Source: Micavibrio_B sp048498395 (GTDB lineage: Bacteria; Pseudomonadota; Alphaproteobacteria; Micavibrionales; Micavibrionaceae). Taken from it: a stretch of DNA of 17,357 nucleotides. The position numbers were made by a program, and so were the translations under genes. A model generated the notes under the pieces. That model did not search any database and had not been told where the DNA came from. It worked only from the letters and a program-made list of their open reading frames with translations. The stretch lies in assembly GCA_048498395.1 (NCBI GenBank), contig JBEHYB010000052.1:1-17357 (forward strand). Reading direction: 5' to 3'. Shown here in pieces: positions 1 through 6,429 of this stretch (positions are counted from its first letter, which is position 1; the number at the start of each line of letters is the position of its first letter).

Positions 1-2
1 CC

Positions 3-138
3 TACGCCAACATGGCCTCCAAGTCCAAGCGCTTTGTGCTCACCAAGGCCGGTCACGTCGCCGGGGTGGTCAACCCGCCAACCCCCGCCGGTAAACCGGT
101 CAAACGCAGCTTCTGGGTGGGCGAGGCCGACGCCTCCA
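3..138 (+). CDS. phaC: Partial PHA synthase (PhaC-like) C-terminal fragment, open at the window's left edge
   Basis: The frame that starts at base 3 reads YANMASKSKRFVLTKAGHVA and then GVVNPP and KRSFW. This resembles the conserved C-terminal part of class I PHA synthases, where the catalytic histidine sits in a GHIAGVVNPP-type motif followed by an aromatic-rich stretch; here the motif is GHVAGVVNPP. PhaC polymerises hydroxyacyl-CoA into storage polyester in the cytoplasm. The match ends near base 138 (…GEADAST); the frame stays open to a stop at 246-248 but the residues after the junction are Arg/Pro-rich and look like antisense translation of the neighbouring gene. The ATG at 12 is internal, not a start. 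The fragment is visibly GC-richer than the following kilobases. The family call rests on about 45 residues, so it is moderate. Confidence 0.6.
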
Positions 139-1011
139 CCCAACGGCCACTCCCCAGATGCCGAGGAAGATCGCAGGGCCTGTCTGATTTTCGGCCAGCA
201 GGTAAAGCGTCGCAGGTACCCATACGAAAGGCGGGCCGCCGGGAATAAGCGAGAGCATGAAAGTAAGGAGGCCGAGGAAAGGCGCGCCGGGAATGCCCGT
301 TGCCCAGAAGCCGAGAACGGCGGCGAATCCCTGGATCACGGCCGTACCGACAACCCCGTAGATAACTGCGATCAAAGTTCCTTTCGACACATTGAGAAGA
401 TGTATCGCGCGGCTGCCGCCGAAATTCTCGATCAGGGTCTTGAGACGGTCTGCCGTCAATACGCCGTGGCGGAACATGAAGAAGGAAATGATGACGCTTA
501 ACAAAACATCGAGAACGCCGCGTCCGATCGCGCCCGTGACATCGAGAAGCTTCTGGGTGATGTCTCCCGAATGTTGCTGGAGCAGGGCGGGGATTTTCTG
601 TTTATCGTGAACATATTCGCCCCAGAGTGAATCGACATAAGGGCCGACGACGGGAAGTTCCCTGCCCCAGGAAGGGGGCGCGGAGGCCTGGTTTTTCAAC
701 GCCTCGCTGGCCGCCGTTACAAAGCCGCGAAAACTGTCGACGAGCGTCGCGCCGATGAAAATGAACGGAATCAGGAAGAAAACCCCCAAAATGACGCTCA
801 TCAGCGTCGCGGCGAGGGTGGTGCGGCCATTGAGCTTTCTCTCAAGCCAGATAAAACCGGGCCAGGTGGCCAGAGTCAGTATCAGGGATAGTAAAATTGC
901 CGGTATGAAAGGGTTGATAATCATGACCCCCATGACGAAAATGACGATAATTGCAGTAACTGCAACGATTAATCGAATTATCGAGACTCTGTCCTGGAGA
1001 TCGAGTTTCAT
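100..1011 (-). CDS. AI-2E family transporter (UPF0118/PerM-like), 3'-truncated
   Basis: This polytopic inner-membrane protein of the AI-2E transporter family shows paired hydrophobic segments near the N-terminus (IIRLIVAVTAIIVIF, then FIPAILLSLILTLATWPGFI), a third around VILGVFFLIPFIFIGATLV, a long soluble middle, and a C-terminal membrane block including FLGLLTFMLSLIPGGPPFVW, typical of the family. Members export varied small molecules or ions, so the substrate is not predictable. I place the start at the ATG at 1011 (MKLDLQDR), which has GGAAAG upstream; the frame extends to a TTG at 1047 without good support. The genuine sequence stops at IWGVAVG (bases 141-139). The last 12 residues, WRRRPRPPRSCV, are the other strand of the PhaC-like fragment. 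Family members usually carry several dozen more residues and further membrane helices, so this copy is incomplete at the junction. Confidence 0.8.
   Translation of the reverse strand: MKLDLQDRVSIIRLIVAVTAIIVIFVMGVMIINPFIPAILLSLILTLATWPGFIWLERKLNGRTTLAATLMSVILGVFFLIPFIFIGATLVDSFRGFVTAASEALKNQASAPPSWGRELPVVGPYVDSLWGEYVHDKQKIPALLQQHSGDITQKLLDVTGAIGRGVLDVLLSVIISFFMFRHGVLTADRLKTLIENFGGSRAIHLLNVSKGTLIAVIYGVVGTAVIQGFAAVLGFWATGIPGAPFLGLLTFMLSLIPGGPPFVWVPATLYLLAENQTGPAIFLGIWGVAVGWRRRPRPPRSCV
130..145. other. Junction between two truncated, convergent genes
   Basis: To the left, a PhaC-like reading frame on the + strand loses family resemblance after about base 138. To the right, an AI-2E-family transporter on the - strand loses resemblance after residue Gly303 of the long frame (bases 141-139). 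Both coding signals therefore end within a few bases of each other, each before its natural stop codon. No transposon end, target duplication or long homology is visible at the join, only a possible few bases such as CACC. This is what a chimeric read or assembly join would give; a genuine deletion or inversion breakpoint would look the same in one sequence. Confidence 0.6.
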
Positions 1012-1051
1012 GGTTTTAGGGTCTTTCCGGGCAATTGAAATAAACAAAATC

Positions 1052-1079
1052 TTGATTAATTAAGGCTTTATACTATAAC
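1052..1079 (+). promoter_or_regulatory. Candidate sigma70-type promoter for the 1107 gene
   Basis: TTGATT (1052-1057) and TATAAC (1074-1079) are separated by 16 bp in an AT-rich gap between divergent genes. The predicted start of transcription is near 1086, leaving a leader of about 20 nt before the ATG at 1107, which has AGAGG at 1099-1103. The transporter promoter on the other strand must lie in the same interval but shows no clear box. Visual match only. Confidence 0.45.
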
Positions 1080-1106
1080 ACTCACGAATTGATTTTATAG
1101 AGGCTA

Positions 1107-1562
1107 ATGGAAAATTTGCGCCGTCATTTTGGCTTGGCAGTACTCGTGTCCGAACTGGGGCATGTGTTCTGTTGTGTGCTCCCCACCATTTTCACAGTTT
1201 TAAGCTTTGCGGCCAATATCGGGCTGATAGGTATGGCCCCGTCATGGATGCTGGCGCTGCATGCCAAAATCCACCATTACGAAGTGCCCATCATTATCTT
1301 TTCCGGTGTGATTCTCGCCCTGGGCTGGTTCGCGCATTCGATGAGCAATAAGGTCGACTGTCATGACACCGGATGCGGCCATCCGCCATGCACGCCGGAG
1401 AAAGACCGCAACGGAAAGATTATGATTGTCGCCACGGCGCTCTTCATTACCAATCTTCTTATCTATACGGTCGTACACAAGAACGTATTTCATCTCGACA
1501 TGTTTTCGCCTGTTCATGCCGTGCATGATGATATCCGGGCGCGCGAAGGACACGGCCAGTGA
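1107..1562 (+). CDS. Small Cys/His-rich integral membrane protein, unknown function
   Basis: A 151-residue membrane protein with about three to four hydrophobic spans (roughly 8-42, which may be two helices, then 58-78 and 105-122). Potential metal ligands cluster: adjacent C22 and C23 in VFCCVLP within the first membrane region; C85, C90 and C95 in DCHDTGCGHPPC between helices; and several histidines (H52, H56, H57 and a His-rich C-tail from 114 to 149). The CC pair within a helix followed by a soluble Cys motif recalls small mercury or heavy-metal membrane proteins such as MerT/MerC, but I cannot show homology and no mer gene is nearby. The stop TGA (1560-1562) overlaps the GTG start of the RNA helicase gene by 4 bp, so the two are probably translationally coupled. 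Function unknown; a metal-binding role is inference. Confidence 0.75.
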   Translation: MENLRRHFGLAVLVSELGHVFCCVLPTIFTVLSFAANIGLIGMAPSWMLALHAKIHHYEVPIIIFSGVILALGWFAHSMSNKVDCHDTGCGHPPCTPEKDRNGKIMIVATALFITNLLIYTVVHKNVFHLDMFSPVHAVHDDIRAREGHGQ

Positions 1563-2854
1563 CCAGCTTTGCCGATCTTGGATTAAGTGACGATCTGCTT
1601 AAGGCGGTTTCCGAACGCGGATATACCGAAGCCACGCCGATCCAGGCCGGAGCCATTCCGCATATCCTGATGATGCGCGACCTTATTGGATTGGCGCAAA
1701 CCGGCACCGGCAAAACCGCGAGCTTTACACTGCCGATGATTGAAATCCTTGCGTCAGGCCGCGCGCGATCGCGCATGCCGCGCTCGCTGGTGCTGACACC
1801 GACGCGCGAACTGGCGGCGCAGGTTGCCGAGAACTTCGATATCTACGGCAAATACCACAAGCTATCAAAAGTCCTCCTGGTCGGCGGCGAGTCGATGATC
1901 GAACAGAAAAAGCAGCTGGAAAAGGGTGTTGATGTCCTGATCGCGACACCGGGCCGCCTGCTGGATTTGTTTGAACGCGGCCAGATCCTGATGACGGATA
2001 TCAAGATCCTCGTTATCGATGAAGCCGACCGCATGCTTGATATGGGTTTCATTCCCGATATCGAGAAAATCATCAGCCGCCTGCCGCCGACGCGCCAGAC
2101 GCTATTGTTCTCGGCGACGATGCCGCCTGAAATTCAGAAGCTGACGGAAAAATTCCAGAGCAATCCGAAGATTGTATCTGTTGCCAAACCGGCGACGACC
2201 GCGGAGACGATCGATCATCGCCTGCTCAAAGTTTCGTCCGACAGAAAGCGCGAAGCCCTGCGCAATCTCATCGAACATGAAAATGTTAAAAACGCTTTCG
2301 TGTTCTGCAACCGCAAGCGCGATGTCGATATGCTCGGCAAGTGGCTTAAGGATAAAGGGTTCTCTGCCGCAGCTTTGCATGGCGATATGGTGCAGTCCGT
2401 TCGCACGAAAACCCTGCAGGACTTCAAGGACAACAAGATCGTATTTCTCGTCTGTTCGGACGTTGCGGCGCGCGGTCTCGACGTAGTGGGGGTTTCCCAC
2501 GTGTTCAATTACGACGTGCCTATCAATCCGGATGATTATGTCCACCGCATCGGCAGGACGGGACGTGCCGGTCAATCCGGCCGAGCCTGGACGCTTTGGG
2601 CCGAGGACGATGACAAATTCGTCGACGCGATCCAGAAACGTATCGGCAAGCCGATCGTGACCGAAGAATACAAACGCGAATCATCCAGCCGAAACAATCC
2701 GGTAGAGGATAAACCTAAGAAACCGGTTCAAAAGAATCATCCGCGCGGCGAAAAACCGGCGCATAAGGGTGAAAGAACGCCGTCTCCGATGGCGAATGAA
2801 GACCCGACAGGCTTCCATGACAGCGAGATACCGGCGTTTCTTCAACGCAAATAA
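1559..2854 (+). CDS. rhlE: DEAD-box ATP-dependent RNA helicase, RhlE-like
   Basis: A 431-residue RNA-remodelling helicase of superfamily 2 acting in the cytoplasm, probably in ribosome assembly or RNA turnover. All core motifs are present in order: Q motif (GYTEATPIQ, about 21-29), Walker A AQTGTGKT (46-53), PTRELA (81-86), TPGR (130-133), DEAD (154-157), SAT (185-187), then ARGLD and HRIGRTGR in the second RecA domain. The tail after about residue 365 is Lys/Pro-rich and low complexity, usual for RNA-binding extensions. The N-terminal FADLGLSDDLLKAV and the short tail fit RhlE better than CsdA or RhlB. The start is GTG at 1559, with AAGGA at 1546-1550, overlapping the upstream stop as GTGA. 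Next downstream is lptD after an 82 bp gap. The DEAD-box assignment is certain; the subfamily is likely. Confidence 0.92.
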   Translation: MTSFADLGLSDDLLKAVSERGYTEATPIQAGAIPHILMMRDLIGLAQTGTGKTASFTLPMIEILASGRARSRMPRSLVLTPTRELAAQVAENFDIYGKYHKLSKVLLVGGESMIEQKKQLEKGVDVLIATPGRLLDLFERGQILMTDIKILVIDEADRMLDMGFIPDIEKIISRLPPTRQTLLFSATMPPEIQKLTEKFQSNPKIVSVAKPATTAETIDHRLLKVSSDRKREALRNLIEHENVKNAFVFCNRKRDVDMLGKWLKDKGFSAAALHGDMVQSVRTKTLQDFKDNKIVFLVCSDVAARGLDVVGVSHVFNYDVPINPDDYVHRIGRTGRAGQSGRAWTLWAEDDDKFVDAIQKRIGKPIVTEEYKRESSSRNNPVEDKPKKPVQKNHPRGEKPAHKGERTPSPMANEDPTGFHDSEIPAFLQRK

Positions 2855-2936
2855 ATTGACGGAATCTTGACTTCCCCTGCAGTTTAGACGACAAATAATA
2901 GTCTATTAACTTCCTGATTTTCCCTCCTTTTTCCTT

Positions 2937-5156
2937 ATGGTCATATCCCAACTGGCAAATAAAAAGAGACTGGTTCACCTGGCGCTCGTCAGCCTGCTTT
3001 CCGGGGTGGCTTTTTATACGATCGGCATGAGTTATGCCGCCGCGCCGCCGCCCGGGGAAGATCCGCCGGTTGATTTCGAGGCAACCTCCGTTGAATACGA
3101 TGATACGGGCCAGTTGGTCACGGCGACCGGAAATGTGGAGATTGTCCAGGATGGTCGTATCGTCAAAGCCGATCGCGTCGTCTACAACCTGAAAACGGAA
3201 GAAGTCGTCGCCGAAGGAAATGTCGCGCTGCTCGAGCAGAATGGCGATGTCCATTTCGTCGAGAAAGCTCAACTCGAACAGGGTATGAAGAACGGTTACG
3301 TTAAAAAATTGCGCAGCGTTCTTGCAGATGGCTCAAGATTTACAGCTGACGAAGGCCATCGCGTTGATGGTCAGCGCACTATCATGGATAACGCGACATA
3401 CACGCCGTGTGAACCTTGTAAGACCGATCCGAGCAAACCGCCTGTCTGGCAGATCCGGGCCGACAAGGTCATTCACGACACCGAAGATCACTCCATCACC
3501 TATAAAAACGCCACATTTGAAGTCGAGGGCGTGCCGGTTGCCTATGTGCCGTATTTCTCGCATGCCGACGGCACGATCAAGCAGAAAAGCGGTTTCCTGA
3601 CACCTGAATTTTCACTCAGCAGCGATCTCGGCTTCTCCGTCACGCCGCGCTATTACTGGGCGATCGATCCCACACAGGACGCGACGATCGGCGTGCGGAC
3701 GTTCCTTGAGCAGGCACCGATGGCGACCGGCGAATACCGCAAGCGTTTTGACAATGCGGAGATCAAACTGTCGGGCAGTACGACTTATTCCGACAGGACC
3801 GAAAGCTCGAACGGCGTTTACGAGCATGTCGATGACGAATTGCGCGGGCATCTGTTCGGCAAGGGGCTTTGGGATATAGACGACAAATACCGCGCAGGCT
3901 TCCGGGCGGCGGTTGCGTCGGATGATCAGTATCTGCGCCAGTACGATATCACGTCAGAAGATGTTCTTGAGAACGAGCTTTATCTTGAACGCTTCGACGA
4001 TCGCAATTACGCCGTCGCGCGCGCCATGGCTTTCCAGGATATCAGGGTCAGCGACCGCGCCGCCGACCAGCCGAATATCCTGCCTGAAATCGATGCTTCA
4101 TTCCTCGGCGACCCGGGCGAAACCTTGGGCGGGCGCTGGAGTCTCGATATGTCGGCGCTTGGTCTTACGCGCAAAGGCAACGGTCAGGACGTTTATCGCG
4201 CGTCGACGCAGGCCGGCTGGGAACGTAAGGACATTCTCGATATCGGCGTGGTCAACACGATTTCCGCGAACGTTCGCGGCGATATTTACGCGGTGCCGAC
4301 ACGAGATGACGATCTTCCGGGTTCCGGCGACGGTGATGCCACCTCGACCAGATTTTACCCTGTCATCACCAACGTCACGAGCTATCCTCTCGTCAATACG
4401 TTTGGCGATGTGCAGGCGGTTATAGAGCCGATGGTGTCCATCACGGCTTCGACAAGCGTCGAGAACGATTCCGATATTCCAAATGAAGATTCCCAGGACG
4501 TGCAGATCGATTCAAATAATCTTTTCGAGCCTGACCGTTTTCCCGGTCTGGACCGTGTCGAAGACAACAGTCATGTGACATATGGGGTAAGAACCGGACT
4601 TCATTCAGCTGACGGCAGCAAGGGCGAGATATTCCTCGGCCAGAGTTACCGCCTGACGCAGGACGACAACCCATTCCCCGCCGGCTCAGGCCTTGATACC
4701 CAGACATCCGATTATGTCGGTGAAGTCGTGCTGGCTTATGCCGATATGTTCAATCTCAATTACAAATTCGAACTGTCGTCGGACGATCTTCAATCGGAAC
4801 GCCACGAGCTCGATGCGAATGCAACATTGTTTGACCGCCTGACGCTGACTTCCTCGTACTTCTATGCCCAGTCGCTCGAAGGAACCGACTTGACGGAGAG
4901 CAGGGAGCAGTTATATGGAGGTATAGGTTACCGCTTTACGGACGAATGGGTTGCCGATGCGTCCGCGCGGTATGACCTTGGTGAAACAGAGGGGTTGCGC
5001 TCGGCTGGCCTGACAATTGAATATCTTGGTCAGTGCTATACAATCTCGACTACCGCTTCGCGTAATTTTACTTATGAATCGACGGGAGATAGTGCTACTG
5101 AAGTCACTGTTCGTGTCGGTTTGAAAAACCTTGGTGAATTTGGAACTTCGCAATGA
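2937..5156 (+). CDS. lptD: LPS-assembly outer-membrane protein LptD
   Basis: LptD (OstA/Imp) is the outer-membrane beta-barrel that, plugged by LptE, inserts lipopolysaccharide into the outer leaflet. The 739-residue product has a signal peptide (KKR at 9-11, hydrophobic to about 30, cleavage near SYA-AA around 34), an N-terminal OstA/LptA-like beta-jellyroll (about 45-165, with repeats such as TATGNVEIV and VAEGNVALL), and a long C-terminal barrel with alternating aromatic strands. Only three cysteines are present: C158 and C161 (TPCEPC) and C700 (GQCYT). E. coli LptD has four, in two inter-domain disulfides. The ATG at 2937 is the only possible start because TAA lies in frame at 2907-2909, yet the upstream bases are pyrimidine-rich with no Shine-Dalgarno match. 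The stop overlaps the next ATG by 4 bp (ATGA). Confidence 0.93.
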   Translation: MVISQLANKKRLVHLALVSLLSGVAFYTIGMSYAAAPPPGEDPPVDFEATSVEYDDTGQLVTATGNVEIVQDGRIVKADRVVYNLKTEEVVAEGNVALLEQNGDVHFVEKAQLEQGMKNGYVKKLRSVLADGSRFTADEGHRVDGQRTIMDNATYTPCEPCKTDPSKPPVWQIRADKVIHDTEDHSITYKNATFEVEGVPVAYVPYFSHADGTIKQKSGFLTPEFSLSSDLGFSVTPRYYWAIDPTQDATIGVRTFLEQAPMATGEYRKRFDNAEIKLSGSTTYSDRTESSNGVYEHVDDELRGHLFGKGLWDIDDKYRAGFRAAVASDDQYLRQYDITSEDVLENELYLERFDDRNYAVARAMAFQDIRVSDRAADQPNILPEIDASFLGDPGETLGGRWSLDMSALGLTRKGNGQDVYRASTQAGWERKDILDIGVVNTISANVRGDIYAVPTRDDDLPGSGDGDATSTRFYPVITNVTSYPLVNTFGDVQAVIEPMVSITASTSVENDSDIPNEDSQDVQIDSNNLFEPDRFPGLDRVEDNSHVTYGVRTGLHSADGSKGEIFLGQSYRLTQDDNPFPAGSGLDTQTSDYVGEVVLAYADMFNLNYKFELSSDDLQSERHELDANATLFDRLTLTSSYFYAQSLEGTDLTESREQLYGGIGYRFTDEWVADASARYDLGETEGLRSAGLTIEYLGQCYTISTTASRNFTYESTGDSATEVTVRVGLKNLGEFGTSQ

Positions 5157-5881
5157 CGTTTGGCCGCTATAATCCCCGTCGCCGTTATCTGGAGCGCGAC
5201 CGCCGCCGCAATAACAAGATTATTGCGAGTGTCGTTATTTTCGTCTCACTGGCCGTTATCTGTTTCTGGCTGGGCCGTCAGCATGCTGCCTTTCAGATCA
5301 ATAGCCTGAAAAACGAAACTGAAGAAAGCAGAACACAGATCAATGCACTTCAGGATGAGCTTACAAAACTTCGCGCTGAAACGCAGACGGCTACTTCACG
5401 TTTTGATCAGTTGCAAACGCAATACCAGCAGGACCTTCCCGAAGAGGGCCCGATGCGCGATGTCATTGAGCTTGTGAAGAAACAAATCAAGGATGGTATG
5501 TCGGCAGAACGTCTGGCTTTCGTTATCCGCTCCGCGCGTCCGCCGCGCAATTGCACGGACCCGGCCAGCAAACGCTTCATGGTGAAGACACCTGCCTATA
5601 CAGGTCCTGACAGCTCGGCTTCCTTCGGCGAAGGCGCAGTTGTAATTTCCGGTATCGGCGCGTCGACGCGTAATCAGGCGGGCGAGCCGCAGGCGTGGTT
5701 TGACGCGAGCCAGCCAGTGACCGTTGCTTTCAAATCTACGGAAGGGCAGATCGATAAGAAAACTGCCGTCCTGCCAATTCAGTATTCAATGATTGCCGGC
5801 GGTCGTGAATATCGTTTCACGCTTTCAGAAGGTGAAAAATCCTTCGTAAAAGTTACGTTCGACAGCTGCGATTACCCTTAA
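5153..5881 (+). CDS. Bitopic membrane protein with periplasmic coiled coil, unknown
   Basis: A 242-residue protein that starts inside the lptD stop (ATGA, 5153-5156), so it is made from the same transcript. A strongly basic N-terminus (RRRYLERDRRR, 10-19 region) precedes one membrane helix (about 23-41), giving an N-in, C-out topology. Residues 46-95 form a heptad-like coiled coil rich in Gln/Glu/Asn. The rest looks like a small periplasmic beta domain with two cysteines (C134 and C239) that could form a disulfide; the Cys near the terminus (FDSCDYP) is the fourth residue from the end. In many proteobacteria the gene after lptD is the chaperone surA, but no parvulin (PPIase) sequence is present here. 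Position suggests an envelope role, perhaps in LptD or outer-membrane maturation; that is inference. No family recognised. Confidence 0.8.
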   Translation: MTFGRYNPRRRYLERDRRRNNKIIASVVIFVSLAVICFWLGRQHAAFQINSLKNETEESRTQINALQDELTKLRAETQTATSRFDQLQTQYQQDLPEEGPMRDVIELVKKQIKDGMSAERLAFVIRSARPPRNCTDPASKRFMVKTPAYTGPDSSASFGEGAVVISGIGASTRNQAGEPQAWFDASQPVTVAFKSTEGQIDKKTAVLPIQYSMIAGGREYRFTLSEGEKSFVKVTFDSCDYP

Positions 5882-5884
5882 AAA

Positions 5885-6217
5885 TTACTTCTTAACCCAT
5901 GAACCATTGGTCATGACATAGCCGCCGGGGCCTGTCATGCCGATCAGTTTTTGTGCGGCGATGCTTTGCACCTGTCCGACAGGAATACCTTGCTTGGCGG
6001 CCGTATCTTTGTAGACAGCCATGCGACCTGCATTCGTTTCTGATACAAGTTTCTGGACTTCCGCGTTGCCGCCGGAAACCGCGCCGATCAGCCCGTCTGA
6101 TTTTTCGCCGACAAGACCCTGTTGTTTGGCGGAAGCAAGATCAAGCGCGTGTGCGGCTGTTGGCATGGCGAGGGCGATCGTTCCGAATGCGAGAGCGAGA
6201 GCGAGTAATTTTTTCAT
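5885..6217 (-). CDS. ydbL: YdbL-family periplasmic protein (DUF1318)
   Basis: A 110-residue exported protein. A Sec signal peptide covers residues 1 to about 24, with likely cleavage after AHA. The mature part contains DLASAKQQGLVGEKSDGLIG and, near the end, GQVQSIAAQKLI and GSWVKK, the pattern of the DUF1318/YdbL family; the E. coli protein has a similar length (108). YdbL is the third gene of the ydbH-ynbE-ydbL set and is thought to act with the other two at the envelope; its biochemical role is not settled. The start has AAGGAA 8 nt upstream in the 14 bp gap after ynbE, so all three genes are one operon. The gene ends 3 bp from the convergent gene's stop, with no terminator visible. Confidence 0.88.
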   Translation of the reverse strand: MKKLLALALAFGTIALAMPTAAHALDLASAKQQGLVGEKSDGLIGAVSGGNAEVQKLVSETNAGRMAVYKDTAAKQGIPVGQVQSIAAQKLIGMTGPGGYVMTNGSWVKK

Positions 6218-6231
6218 CTTAAATTCCTTTT

Positions 6232-6429
6232 CTATTTCTTCACGCCAAAGAGGTCTGGATTAGAAGTGATTTCCTTATCGAGATCGCGTTCGACTTTCAC
6301 GCGTACTTCCTGCTGAATTTTTACATTCATATTAATTTCAATCGGTTTATCCGGTGCTTCAAGCTTGACGGTCGGCGTACAGGCGGTCATCAGCGCGAAG
6401 GCCAATAAAATTACGGCTATATTTTTCAT
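6232..6429 (-). CDS. ynbE: YnbE-like outer-membrane lipoprotein
   Basis: A 65-residue lipoprotein: a short signal (MKNIAVILLAFALMTAC) ends in the lipobox MTAC with lipidated Cys17, followed by TPTVKLEAPDKPIEIN, the short proline-containing segment of the YnbE family, then a charged C-terminus. In E. coli YnbE (61 residues) is reported to pair by a beta-strand with YdbH, helping to form a bridge for phospholipid movement to the outer membrane. The ATG overlaps the ydbH stop as ATGA (6429-6426), so the two are co-translated, matching a stoichiometric partnership. Residue 18 is Thr, not Asp, consistent with sorting to the outer membrane by the usual +2 rule. Confidence 0.9.
   Translation of the reverse strand: MKNIAVILLAFALMTACTPTVKLEAPDKPIEINMNVKIQQEVRVKVERDLDKEITSNPDLFGVKK

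Noticed and set aside
139..248. Continuation of the PhaC-like frame as a real gene end
   Set aside because: After base 138 the residues are Arg/Pro-rich and are the opposite strand of the transporter.
1012..1047. TTG start for the transporter at 1047
   Set aside because: The ATG at 1011 has GGAAAG upstream and gives the natural N-terminus; the extra 12 residues look like leader sequence.
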